The notes: generated from the letters alone by a model not told the origin. A stretch of DNA of 64,000 nt from Alkalihalophilus pseudofirmus (GCF_029094545.1 NZ_CP117835.1:352001-416000); one strand, 5' to 3'. Numbered from the stretch's first letter, positions 39,475 to 47,935 are shown. Translations and numbers: made by a program.

Positions 39475-40011
39475 TTGGCTGAAAAGAAAGCAGATATCAT
39501 GCTTCATCCTATTCGAATGAGAATTATTCAAGAGCTTGTTAAATCTCCCAACCAAACAGTACAGCAGCTAATTGATCATTTAGGCGATGTTCCGCAAGCA
39601 ACAATGTACCGCCATTTAAAAATTTTATCAGACGCTGAATTGATTCACGTGGTGGAAACAAACAAAGTAAGAGGAACGGTAGAGAAAGTATATGCTGTGC
39701 TGGTTGAGAATTTAGCGATCACAGATAAGGAATTAGAAGAAACAGCACCTGAAGAACATCTTCGTTATTTTATGACCTATCAAGCGAATTTAGCAAAAGA
39801 ATTTGAACGGTATGTCATGAGCCAACAACCGACTTCATATAAAGAAGATGGGCTAGGATATTGGCAGACTACGATTCACCTAAGTGATGAGGAGTTTGAA
39901 GAGTTTGCTGAAAAGCTTGGTCATCTCATTAAGGAAGCGGTGGAGAAGAAACCGAATAAAGATAGACGTGCACGGACGTTAGCAACCATTTCAATACCAG
40001 AGGTGGAATGA
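39475..40011 (+). CDS. ArsR-type winged-helix transcriptional regulator
   Basis: The 178-residue protein has a winged HTH at the N-terminus (about 5-80), with MLHPIRMRIIQELV and DVPQATMYRHLKILSDAELI, and a helical C-terminal half (95-165) that probably dimerises or binds a ligand. No ArsR metal-binding CxC motif is present, so it is not an obvious metal sensor. The start is TTG 39475, 7 bases after GGAGG. It heads an operon with an alpha/beta hydrolase (ATGA overlap or 3-bp gap), a small membrane protein, a YbjQ-type protein and psd, and is probably an autorepressor. Confidence 0.82.
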   Translation: MAEKKADIMLHPIRMRIIQELVKSPNQTVQQLIDHLGDVPQATMYRHLKILSDAELIHVVETNKVRGTVEKVYAVLVENLAITDKELEETAPEEHLRYFMTYQANLAKEFERYVMSQQPTSYKEDGLGYWQTTIHLSDEEFEEFAEKLGHLIKEAVEKKPNKDRRARTLATISIPEVE

Positions 40012-40013
40012 TC

Positions 40014-40952
40014 ATGGCAAAGATGGTCTCGATACAGCGTGGTGACCTTACAATTAGCGGAACGCTTGAAGTGCCTGAAAAAAAAGAGCAGTCCTATCCT
40101 GCAGTACTCATTATCTCAGGGTCTGGTCCCCTTAATCGTGATGGGAATGGAAAAAGAGGGCAAGTGTTTAATCTTTATAACTTGCTCGCTGCATTTTTTA
40201 AAGAAAATGGCTTTGTCACATTGAGATATGATAAACGTGGAGTTGGTGCATCAACAGGGTCATATCTTGAGGCCGGATTATGGGATTTGATTGATGATGC
40301 AAAAGCTGTGCTCCGCTTTTTAAAAGAACAGCCGGAAGTCGATCCGCGTCGTGTGTTTGTCATTGGTCATAGTGAAGGGGCAATGATTGCACCAGCTTTA
40401 GCTAAAGACGAGGAGCTTGCTGGAGTCATTTTATTAGCAGGTGCTGCTGAGACGATGGCTGAGGCGTTGGCCCATCAAAGAGGGCAGGCTGTTCGCAGTT
40501 TAAAAGAAATAAGCGGTATAAAAGGGAAGTTGTTAAAAGTGTTAAAGGTTCCCGAGCGGGCGGAGAAGCAGGGACCTAAATTCGATGAAAAAATGATTCG
40601 CTCGGAATCAGCAACCGTACGTGTTCAAGGAATGAAAATGAATGCGAAATGGTTTCGGGAACATTATCAATTCAATGCACGTAGGGTACTTGAGGAAGTT
40701 GAGTGTCCAATCTTAGCTGTAACGGGCTCAAAGGACGTGCAAGTCACGCCGGAGCGAGTGTTTGAAGTGGAAAGGTACGCAAGCGGCGAGGTGGAAGCCA
40801 AGATTATTCCGAACATGAATCATATGCTAAGAGATCAAGCAGAAGACTATTCGATTCTTCAGCTGAAGAGAGCATATAAACAAACAGGAAGTAAACCATT
40901 GTCCAACGAGCTGTTAACAACGATGAAAGAGTGGCTTGTTAAACATGTATAG
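40014..40952 (+). CDS. Alpha/beta hydrolase
   Basis: The 312-residue serine hydrolase fold has an oxyanion-region ISGSGPLNRDGN, RYDKRGVGASTG and the nucleophile elbow GHSEGAMIAP (Ser at about 120). A helical cap spans about 150-210, then AVTGSKDVQVTPE and NMNHMLRD give the acid and His. This is the bacterial DUF/BAAT-like esterase or peptidase group; the substrate is unknown. ATG 40014 is 7 bases after AGGTGG, with ATG 40008 overlapping the regulator stop as an alternative. Position behind the ArsR-type gene implies it is its main target. Confidence 0.85.
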   Translation: MAKMVSIQRGDLTISGTLEVPEKKEQSYPAVLIISGSGPLNRDGNGKRGQVFNLYNLLAAFFKENGFVTLRYDKRGVGASTGSYLEAGLWDLIDDAKAVLRFLKEQPEVDPRRVFVIGHSEGAMIAPALAKDEELAGVILLAGAAETMAEALAHQRGQAVRSLKEISGIKGKLLKVLKVPERAEKQGPKFDEKMIRSESATVRVQGMKMNAKWFREHYQFNARRVLEEVECPILAVTGSKDVQVTPERVFEVERYASGEVEAKIIPNMNHMLRDQAEDYSILQLKRAYKQTGSKPLSNELLTTMKEWLVKHV

Positions 40953-41151
40953 AAAGTGGAAGGCTTCACTTATTAGTCTTGCTATTCTATTTCAGGTGTT
41001 AACGATAATCTTTGCTTTTATTGATATCACGTTGGCTTTGACAACTTTAGCTTTAAACATATTGAGCTTTATCGCGGTACTAATCGTATTTATTATAGAG
41101 AGGAAAAAAGAAAAAGAGGAGGAAATAGATTATGATGATAGTGACTACTGA
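40945..41151 (+). CDS. Small two-helix membrane protein
   Basis: The 68-residue protein has two hydrophobic helices (about 8-28 and 31-51), then the charged ERKKEKEEEIDYDDSDY tail, which should be cytoplasmic. The start ATG overlaps the last codons of the hydrolase gene and has only a weak RBS, so coupled translation is likely. Its end overlaps the YbjQ-type gene by 20 bp, and the next gene's RBS is inside it. Family not recognised. Confidence 0.65.
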   Translation: MYRKWKASLISLAILFQVLTIIFAFIDITLALTTLALNILSFIAVLIVFIIERKKEKEEEIDYDDSDY

Positions 41152-41452
41152 TACGATTGCTGGTGCTGAAATTACTGAAGTGATTGGGTATGTAAAAGGA
41201 GGCACGATTCAAACGAAACATATCGGCCGTGATATTACGGCTGGATTAAAAGGGATCGTCGGAGGAGAAATTAAAGGGTACAATGAGATGATGGATGAGG
41301 CGAGAAAGCTTGCTATTCATCGAATGGTAGAAGATGCGAAGAAAAAAGGGGCCAATGCTATTGTTGGCATGCGTCTGCAGTCATCAACCGTTATGGGTTC
41401 GGCTGCAGAGATTATTGCCTATGGAACAGCAGTTAAAATTTTAGAGAAGTAA
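41132..41452 (+). CDS. YbjQ/UPF0145 family protein
   Basis: The 106-residue protein is of the YbjQ family, with the typical TTDTIAGAEITEVIGYVKG, RDITAGLKGIVGGEIKGY and GANAIVGMRLQSS segments. The fold is a small homopentamer type sometimes called heavy-metal-binding domain; function is unsettled. AGGAGG lies 9 bases before the ATG 41132. It follows a small membrane protein and precedes psd in the same operon. Confidence 0.88.
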   Translation: MMIVTTDTIAGAEITEVIGYVKGGTIQTKHIGRDITAGLKGIVGGEIKGYNEMMDEARKLAIHRMVEDAKKKGANAIVGMRLQSSTVMGSAAEIIAYGTAVKILEK

Positions 41453-41468
41453 ATTATTGGAGGCACGA

Positions 41469-42251
41469 ATGGTTAAACAGTCACTGTATCGTCTTTTTAT
41501 AGAGTTATCAAATCATAAAATGAACTCTCTTATATTGAAGAGTTTTGCAGAATCTAAAATGAGCAGAAGAGTGAATCGTTCGTTTACTAAAACGTTTAAT
41601 CTAAATGAACAAGAAATGCTAGAGCCTGTTCATTCCTATAAGAGTTTGCATGAGTTGTTCATCCGGAGGTTAAAGCCAGAGAGCAGACCGATTAATCAGC
41701 TAGAAGATATTCTCGTTAGTCCGGTTGATGGCATTTTGGCTGAGCAGCATATCCTAGCACCTGGTGTCACGTTTCATGTGAAAGGGCAAGATTATACTTT
41801 AGAAGAAATGTTAGGGTCTAGTGAAGCGGCAGGGAAATATGATGGCGGCGTAGTAATGGTACTTTATTTAAGCCCTAGTCATTATCACCGCATCCATAGC
41901 CCGGCAGATGCTGAAATCACAAAGCAATGGACGTTAGGCGGGCGATCTTACCCTGTGAACAATTGGGGGCTTCTCTACGGAAGAAGGCCGCTTTCAAGAA
42001 ACTATCGAGTCATAACAGAGCTAAACGTTTCCGGCAAACAGTTAGCTGTTGTAAAAGTAGGAGCGATGAATGTTAACACGATTGAGCTTACTCACAAGAA
42101 CTCAACCTTATCCCGAGGTGAAGAGATGGGGTACTTTTCCTTTGGCTCAACCGTTGTTTTAGTTGGGGAAAAAGGTTTGATGGAGCTTGCCGACAAGCAG
42201 ACGCCAGCAGACGTACTAATGGGCCAAAAGCTGACCAATCGAGTTAATTAA
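41469..42251 (+). CDS. psd: Phosphatidylserine decarboxylase
   Basis: The 260-residue membrane-associated enzyme makes phosphatidylethanolamine. It shows LVSPVDG with the catalytic Asp, LSPSHYHRIHSPAD, and the autocleavage GST motif in YFSFGSTVVL (about 228-237), where Ser becomes the pyruvoyl group. The length fits the short bacterial Psd type. ATG 41469 lies 6 bases after GGAGG; an in-frame TTG overlapping that site is rejected. The usual partner pssA is not in this window; instead psd ends an operon led by an ArsR-type regulator. Confidence 0.93.
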   Translation: MVKQSLYRLFIELSNHKMNSLILKSFAESKMSRRVNRSFTKTFNLNEQEMLEPVHSYKSLHELFIRRLKPESRPINQLEDILVSPVDGILAEQHILAPGVTFHVKGQDYTLEEMLGSSEAAGKYDGGVVMVLYLSPSHYHRIHSPADAEITKQWTLGGRSYPVNNWGLLYGRRPLSRNYRVITELNVSGKQLAVVKVGAMNVNTIELTHKNSTLSRGEEMGYFSFGSTVVLVGEKGLMELADKQTPADVLMGQKLTNRVN

Positions 42252-42700
42252 ACGTTTGTTTAACGGCATTTAGCATGTAATGATCCTCTACTTCAATAGT
42301 GGGCATGACAAGCCAGATTTTACAGATACGACAAGTAAGGATATAGGCTAGTCCCTCCTGGCATTATTTGTTTACCTCCGCTGAAGGCGCACGCTTTCCG
42401 CGGGCGGCCCGGGAGCTCAGCAGCTCACCGCGGAAAGCGAAGCATATTTCAGCAGCGGCGAGCCCGCTATACGCCATGTTTAAAGCATTTCAAGCTTTGA
42501 AGCTATACAATACTCCGATAACATACGCTTATTTTCCAGTTCTATTTATATGTGAATCATTCCCCCAATCTCCTAACCACCTGACCACCCAGCCGCCTAA
42601 CACCTACAAAAATATAATCCTTGCATTCTACCCCTGATATCGTTTAATCTATCAATATATCGTATTAGTAATCATAACTAACAACTATATATTGTTTTTG
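42252..42700. other. Intergenic region between psd and the cobalamin riboswitch
   Basis: The gap contains a GC-rich palindromic element (listed separately) and otherwise AT-rich sequence without supported genes. No terminator with a good T tract is seen after psd; TTAAAC-GTTT-GTTTAA (42247-42262) is a short palindrome without one. Confidence 0.4.
42378..42459. repeat. GC-rich palindromic intergenic element
   Basis: CGCTTTCCGCGG (42392-42403) pairs perfectly with CCGCGGAAAGCG (42428-42439). An outer GCTGAA (42380-42385) pairs with TTCAGC (42448-42453). The block is far more GC-rich than its flanks and resembles the CTTTCCGCGGGC-type intergenic repeats seen in several Bacillus genomes. No T tract adjoins it. 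Confidence 0.65.
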
Positions 42701-42704
42701 TGGA

Positions 42705-42880
42705 ATGTTGGTGCTGCTAGGCAGCTTAATAGGGAATCTGGTGAAAATCCAGAACTGTCCCCGCAACTGTAAGTGTGGATGAAATGAGACAACCACTGTA
42801 TAAGAGAGCTGAAAGGTGCTTATACGGGAAGGCTCAGAGTAAAGAGAAGCACAAGTCAGGAGACCTGCCATCATTTCTCA
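42705..42880 (+). ncRNA. Cobalamin (B12) riboswitch
   Basis: The B12 box is CAAGTCAGGAGACCTGCC (42852-42869). The core GGGAATCTGGTGAAAATCCAG with AACTGTCCCCGCAACTGTAA (42732-42772) is the classic aptamer pattern. A regulatory hairpin region follows, TTCTCA..TGAGAA at 42875-42905, and a terminator lies 120 bp downstream. Cobalamin should cause termination before nrdA. Aptamer ends are approximate. Confidence 0.95.
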
Positions 42881-42989
42881 GTCAGCTATCTTCGGGGGAT
42901 GAGAAGTGAGACGGCAGCGGCTAGATTTGTGCGTTTTTGCAAGGTGCATTCTAGCTCGATTAAGGTATGCAAATGACCAAGTCCGTTTT

Positions 42990-43028
42990 ACGCTCTATTT
43001 CTCAAACCTGAGAGATAGGGCGTTTTTT
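42990..43028 (+). terminator. Riboswitch-controlled terminator before nrdA
   Basis: CGCTCTATTTCTCA pairs with TGAGAGATAGGGCG (G-U pairs allowed) around a four-base loop and runs into six T, 47 bp before the nrdA start. Confidence 0.88.
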
Positions 43029-43074
43029 ATTTGCAAATGAAATGTACATAGCTGAATGAAGGAGTGTGGGACAA

Positions 43075-45246
43075 ATGAAGATAAACGTAAAAGAGAAAAA
43101 AGATAACCCGCTAGATGTGCAGGTAGATCTTGATTGGTTAGAGCAAACGTCGCATCTAACATGGGAAAAACGTGCAGCACATGCTTTAAATGAACTATCT
43201 GTGGAGGAGCCGCATTGGACTTATGTGGCAGCTGCTTGTTATATCAACCATTTGAGAGAACAAATAGCAGCACAACGAGGGGTAGAACCAAGAGTGCTTA
43301 GTGCAAGTTTTCCGGAGTATCTTAAAACGCAGATTGAAAAGGGAATCTATGATGAAAGATTAGGCTCGTATTCAACGGAAGAATTATACGAACTCGCATT
43401 AACGCTTGAACCGGCAAGAGATCAAAAGTTTACGTATATAGGCATTAAAACATTAGCAGACCGCTACCTGGCAAAGGCCTTTAATGATCAAATCGTAGAG
43501 CTGCCGCAAGAGCGCTGGATGGTTATAGCAATGACTCTAATGTCAGAAGAGAATAGAGGGTCCCGGCTTGAATTGGTAAAGGAAGCCTATTGGGCGCTCT
43601 CACATTTATATATGACAGTCGCTACACCGACAATGAGTAATGCCGGCAAAGCGGGAGGCCAGCTCTCAAGCTGCTTTATCGATACGGTGGAAGACGATCT
43701 AAGGTCGATTTTCGATAGCTGTACCGATGCGGCAACTGTGAGTAAGAACGGCGGCGGGCTTGGTATGTATTTAGGGAAGATTCGTGCAAGAGGTTCATCG
43801 ATTCGTGGATTTAAAAATGTTTCCTCAGGCGTTATTCCTTGGATGAAGCAGCTAAATAACGTAGCTGTCAGCGTAGACCAGCTTGGCCAGAGGCAAGGCG
43901 CTATAGCGGTATACCTGGATGTTTGGCATAAAGATATCTTTGCTTTTCTCGATGCGAAATTAAATAACGGGGACGAGCGTCAAAGAACTCATGATCTCTT
44001 TACAGCTGTATCTTTGCCAGATCTATTTATGGAGGCTGTTGAGAAGAGAGATACTTGGTATTTGTTTGACCCCCATGAAGTTCGGATGAAAATGGGATTC
44101 TCTCTTGAAGATTTTTATGATGAGAAAAAAGGAAATGGAGAGTTCCGTAAAAGGTACGAGCAATGTGCAGCGAATGATGAACTGTCGCGTACAGAAATTC
44201 CAGCGATCGAAGTTATGAAACGAATTATGCTCTCTCAGCTTGAAACAGGAAGCCCGTTTATGTTCTACAGGGATACAGCAAACAGGCTGAATCCAAACAA
44301 GCATAAAGGAATGATTTACGGCTCTAATTTGTGTACTGAAATTATGCAGAATATGAGTGCGACAACCGTTGTGGAAGAAACACTTGAGGACGATACGATT
44401 TCGATTAAGAAGCAGCCGGGAGATTATGTGGTCTGTAATTTAAGCTCATTGTCGCTGGCTCAAGTATTTTCAGATGATGTGGTAGAAAGGGTCGTGAAGA
44501 TTCAAGTAAGGATGCTAGATAATGTGATTGATCAAAATTCAATCGGCGTAAAACAAGCAGAGAAAACGAACAAACTGTACAGAGCGATCGGCCTTGGTAC
44601 GTACGGATGGCATCATCACTTGGCGAAGCGAGGGATCGCTTGGGAGAGTGAGGAATCTGTTAAGGAAGTGGAGCGTGTATATGAGCGGATTAATCAAGCG
44701 GCGATTAAAGCTAGTGCAGAATTAGCGGCTGAAAAAGGTGCCTATCCGCATTATGAAGGGTCTGATTGGCAAACGGGCGAGTTCTTTAGTGAACGTGGAT
44801 ACGAAGGCGCAGAATGGGATGAGATTCGTTCGTTCATTTCAAAGCATGGCATGAGAAACGGGTACGTGATGGCTGTGGCACCAAATGCAACGACTTCTCT
44901 TATTGCTGGTTCTACTGCTTCTATTGATCCTTTGTTCCAAAAATATTACGTGGAAGAGAAGAAAAATTATCGTATTCCTGTTGTGGCGCCTGACCTCAAC
45001 TCTCGGACCACTTGGTATTATAAGCCGGCTCACCTAGTTGACCAAACATGGAGCATCCGTCAAAATGCGGCTCGTCAGCGTCATGTCGACCAAGGAATTT
45101 CATTTAATCTATATGTTCCAAACAACGTCAAAGCAAAAGAGCTCCTTGATCTACATTTGCTTGCATGGAAAGAAGGGCTAAAGACAACGTATTACGTTCG
45201 CTCAACGTCGCTTTCAGTAGATGACTGTGAAAGCTGTTCAAGTTAA
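43075..45246 (+). CDS. nrdA: Class I ribonucleoside-diphosphate reductase, alpha subunit
   Basis: The 723-residue catalytic subunit reduces NDPs to dNDPs. Redox cysteines are Cys200 in GGQLSSCF and the partner in VVCNLSSL. The NLCTEI motif holds the thiyl-radical Cys and Glu, TTYYVRST gives the tyrosine pair of radical transfer, and the tail CESCSS is the swivelling thiol pair. The N-terminal 75 residues match only the distal part of E. coli NrdA's N-terminus; the ATP-cone VxKRDG motif is absent. ATG 43075 has AAGGAG 10 bases upstream. It is controlled by a B12 riboswitch and followed by nrdB after 14 bp. Confidence 0.95.
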   Translation: MKINVKEKKDNPLDVQVDLDWLEQTSHLTWEKRAAHALNELSVEEPHWTYVAAACYINHLREQIAAQRGVEPRVLSASFPEYLKTQIEKGIYDERLGSYSTEELYELALTLEPARDQKFTYIGIKTLADRYLAKAFNDQIVELPQERWMVIAMTLMSEENRGSRLELVKEAYWALSHLYMTVATPTMSNAGKAGGQLSSCFIDTVEDDLRSIFDSCTDAATVSKNGGGLGMYLGKIRARGSSIRGFKNVSSGVIPWMKQLNNVAVSVDQLGQRQGAIAVYLDVWHKDIFAFLDAKLNNGDERQRTHDLFTAVSLPDLFMEAVEKRDTWYLFDPHEVRMKMGFSLEDFYDEKKGNGEFRKRYEQCAANDELSRTEIPAIEVMKRIMLSQLETGSPFMFYRDTANRLNPNKHKGMIYGSNLCTEIMQNMSATTVVEETLEDDTISIKKQPGDYVVCNLSSLSLAQVFSDDVVERVVKIQVRMLDNVIDQNSIGVKQAEKTNKLYRAIGLGTYGWHHHLAKRGIAWESEESVKEVERVYERINQAAIKASAELAAEKGAYPHYEGSDWQTGEFFSERGYEGAEWDEIRSFISKHGMRNGYVMAVAPNATTSLIAGSTASIDPLFQKYYVEEKKNYRIPVVAPDLNSRTTWYYKPAHLVDQTWSIRQNAARQRHVDQGISFNLYVPNNVKAKELLDLHLLAWKEGLKTTYYVRSTSLSVDDCESCSS

Positions 45247-45260
45247 GAGGAGGAAATGAA

Positions 45261-46295
45261 ATGACACTTCAAAAAAGAAAACTTTATAATCCACACGCCC
45301 CGAATGCTTCAACAGGAATTATTAATGGGGAAAGTTCAAATGTATTGAATTGGGATGATGTACGGTTCAGCTGGGCTTATCCTCTCTATAAAAACATGCT
45401 CGCTAATTTCTGGACGCCTTTTGAAATTAATATGAGCCATGATGCCAAGCAGTTTCAGAATCTAACAGAAACAGAACAAGAGGCCTTTAAAAAGATTATC
45501 GGCCTTCTTGCTTTCCTAGATAGTGTACAAACGGATTATTCATTAAAGGTAGCTGATTACTTAACAGATTCATCGCTTGTTGCATTAATGAGTGTGCTGT
45601 CATTTCAAGAGGTCGTTCATAACCAGAGCTATTCCTATGTGCTCTCAAGTCTTGTACCAAAAGCGACGCAGGATGAGATTTTCGATTACTGGAAAAATGA
45701 TCCTGTCCTAAAAGAGAGAAATGAATTTATTGTAGATGGGTACGAGGAATTTGCAGATAACCCTACACCAGATACATTGGCAAGATCGATTGTTTACGAT
45801 GTGATCTTAGAAGGAGTTAATTTTTATTCAGGCTTTGCCTTCTTCTACAACCTCGCCCGACACCAGAAGATGGTGTCTACTTCAACGATGATTAATTATA
45901 TTAACCGTGATGAACAGCTTCATGTGTATTTATTTACGAATGTATTTAAAGAATTACTTGAAGAGCATCCTGAATTAAACAATAGAGAGATGGAATCCTT
46001 CGTCAAACAGTCGCTAACGACGGCAGTGGAGCTTGAATTGAAATGGTTCAACTATATCATCGGTGAGCAGATTGAAGGCGTAACCTCTGATGAGATGGAG
46101 TCCTATTTAAAATTCATTGCAAATAAAAGAGCAAAGCAGCTCGGCTACGATCATATTTTTCCTGAGCATTGTACAAATGTATTTAAATGGATTAAGGCTT
46201 ACGAGGATGTAAATGCGGCAAAAAGTGATTTCTTTGAACAAAAATCACGACAATATGCGAAAGTTTCAAGTGACAACGGCTTTGATGAACTCTAA
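45261..46295 (+). CDS. nrdB: Class I ribonucleoside-diphosphate reductase, beta (radical) subunit
   Basis: The 344-residue diiron or dimanganese subunit generates the radical. Metal ligands are visible: Asp87 in FLDSVQ, Glu117 and His120 in FQEVVH, ILEGVNF and RDEQLHVY further on. The radical tyrosine is retained at Tyr124 (E+7 spacing, as E. coli Glu115/Tyr122). AAGAGGAGG precedes the ATG. No nrdI or nrdH lies beside it, unlike the class Ib operons of many Bacillus, which favours class Ia. Its 3' end overlaps an acetyltransferase gene. Confidence 0.95.
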   Translation: MTLQKRKLYNPHAPNASTGIINGESSNVLNWDDVRFSWAYPLYKNMLANFWTPFEINMSHDAKQFQNLTETEQEAFKKIIGLLAFLDSVQTDYSLKVADYLTDSSLVALMSVLSFQEVVHNQSYSYVLSSLVPKATQDEIFDYWKNDPVLKERNEFIVDGYEEFADNPTPDTLARSIVYDVILEGVNFYSGFAFFYNLARHQKMVSTSTMINYINRDEQLHVYLFTNVFKELLEEHPELNNREMESFVKQSLTTAVELELKWFNYIIGEQIEGVTSDEMESYLKFIANKRAKQLGYDHIFPEHCTNVFKWIKAYEDVNAAKSDFFEQKSRQYAKVSSDNGFDEL

Positions 46296-46890
46296 AAACA
46301 AGACGGTATCTGTAACAGCTGACCGCCCCCTCGTCGGGAAGCTGTTGCAGAAATACCGGTTTCACAATGGGCTAGGGCAATTCAGGCTGCCAAGTGAACA
46401 GCAGCTAGCGATGCTGAATGCCTTTCAAACATTGGATGTGAATCTAGCCTTAGCTTATACAGAAGAGTTAATTGTGGGCTATGCGCTGATTTTATCGCCT
46501 GAGCCATATGAACGTTGGGTGAAAATGAAAGAGATACGTGTATTAGGTGTGGTTGAGGTGGCGCCTCCGTATAGAAACCAGCAGGCGGCAAGTTCATTAT
46601 TAACAGCCTTACTCGATCAAGGCGACTATGAGAAGAATATCCTTATATCACTAGAATACCGGTGGCACTGGGATTTGGATTCTCTTAATGGTGATAGTGC
46701 TCTATACAAAAAGCTTCTCCAAAAGCTGCTGATGAAAGGAGGTTTTGAAGAGGTGTTGACCAATGAACCTGACATTATGAATTATCATGATAACTTCATG
46801 ATGGTCCGATTTGGAAGAGATGTATCCAGTGAAATTGTTAAGCGCTTTCTTGAGTTAAGCGGAAATCCAATATCAAATATTGTCAGATAA
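46255..46890 (+). CDS. AcuA-like GNAT acetyltransferase
   Basis: The protein has about 211 residues and resembles B. subtilis AcuA, the protein acetyltransferase that inactivates acetyl-CoA synthetase: YRFHNGLGQFR, LILSPEPYERW, VVEVAPPYRNQQAASSLL (the acetyl-CoA loop area), LEYRWHWDLD and the final MMVRFGRDV. The start is uncertain: ATG 46255 gives the AcuA-like length, ATG 46285 lies nearer the nrdB stop, and neither has a good RBS, so coupling to nrdB translation is likely. acuB, acuC and acsA are absent here, so the target protein may differ. Confidence 0.75.
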   Translation: MRKFQVTTALMNSKNKTVSVTADRPLVGKLLQKYRFHNGLGQFRLPSEQQLAMLNAFQTLDVNLALAYTEELIVGYALILSPEPYERWVKMKEIRVLGVVEVAPPYRNQQAASSLLTALLDQGDYEKNILISLEYRWHWDLDSLNGDSALYKKLLQKLLMKGGFEEVLTNEPDIMNYHDNFMMVRFGRDVSSEIVKRFLELSGNPISNIVR

Positions 46891-46905
46891 TTTCACCAAA
46901 TAAGG

Positions 46906-46934
46906 TTGCATTCACCTTCTTTTAAAGTTAGAAT
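46906..46934 (+). promoter_or_regulatory. Predicted SigA promoter of the BASS transporter gene
   Basis: TTGCAT (46906-46911), a 17-bp spacer and TAGAAT (46929-46934), 29 bp before the start codon. Confidence 0.55.
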
Positions 46935-46963
46935 TGTTTAAATATTTGAAAAGGAGGGGTTCG

Positions 46964-47935
46964 ATGCAACCGGTTGGAAAGATCGAAAAAATTGGTTTGT
47001 GGATGAGTAAGTATTTTGCTCTTATTATTATTTTATGTAGTTTTATTGCGTTTTCTGCACCGCAGTTATTTACTTGGATCGCCCCTCATATCACGCTTCT
47101 CTTAGGTGTGATTATGTTTGGAATGGGTCTTACGATGAGAGCTGTCGACTTTAGTGTTGTCGCTAAGAAGCCGGTACCTGTAGTGATTGGTGTGATTGCT
47201 CAATTTTTGATTATGCCATTAGTTGCTTATGCGATTGCTGTATTACTGCAGCTTCCGCCTGAACTTGCAGTAGGATTAATTCTTGTCGGCGCCTGTCCTG
47301 GCGGTACCGCCTCTAATGTTATGGTGTACCTAGCTAAAGGGGACCTGCCAGTTTCTGTTGCTATGACGTCTATTTCAACGCTGCTAGCGCCGTTATTAAC
47401 ACCGGCTATTTTATTGCTGTTAGCAGGACAATGGCTTCCTGTAAATGCTGGTGCAATGTTTCAATCTATTATTCAGGTGATCATTATCCCTATTGCTCTT
47501 GGCTTGCTTGCAAGACGCTTCTTCCCGAAAGCTGTGGAGAGCAGTGTGAAGACGTTGCCGATTATTTCCATTGCAGCAATCTTAGCAATCGTACTCGCGG
47601 TTGTCGGGGTAAACCAAGCGAATATTGCTCAAACAGGTTTACTCGTCTTTTTAGCTGTAATGCTTCATAATAGCTTCGGATTATTCCTTGGATATGTAAC
47701 AGCTAAATTATGCGGACTCGATGAAGCCAAACGCAGAGCGATCTCCATTGAAGTCGGGATGCAAAACTCTGGGCTCGGGGCATCGCTTGCGGCAGCTCAT
47801 TTCTCGCCGCTCGCGGCTCTGCCAAGCGCTATTTTCTCTGTTTGGCATAATGTATCTGGACCAGCGCTAGTCTCAATCTGGTCTAGAAAGAAAAATGGAA
47901 GTGAGCAAGAAGCAGAAGCGAAACAAGCAGGGTAG
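46964..47935 (+). CDS. Bile acid:sodium symporter (BASS) family transporter
   Basis: The 323-residue protein has nine or ten hydrophobic helices. The family's VIMFGMGLTMR, VGACPGGTASNVMVYLAKGD (substrate/Na+ site, about 113-132) and ISIEVGMQNSGLGASLA motifs are present. Bacterial members carry organic acids, pantoate or related anions; the substrate here is not known. AAGGAGGGG precedes ATG 46964. It has its own promoter-like sequence and a strong terminator, so it is likely monocistronic. Confidence 0.9.
   Translation: MQPVGKIEKIGLWMSKYFALIIILCSFIAFSAPQLFTWIAPHITLLLGVIMFGMGLTMRAVDFSVVAKKPVPVVIGVIAQFLIMPLVAYAIAVLLQLPPELAVGLILVGACPGGTASNVMVYLAKGDLPVSVAMTSISTLLAPLLTPAILLLLAGQWLPVNAGAMFQSIIQVIIIPIALGLLARRFFPKAVESSVKTLPIISIAAILAIVLAVVGVNQANIAQTGLLVFLAVMLHNSFGLFLGYVTAKLCGLDEAKRRAISIEVGMQNSGLGASLAAAHFSPLAALPSAIFSVWHNVSGPALVSIWSRKKNGSEQEAEAKQAG

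Noticed and set aside
42368-42637. 89-residue open frame
   Set aside because: It runs through the GC-rich palindrome, has no RBS and a composition unlike protein.
42665-42874. Reverse-strand frame of 69 residues
   Set aside because: It is antisense to the cobalamin riboswitch, whose structure explains the sequence.
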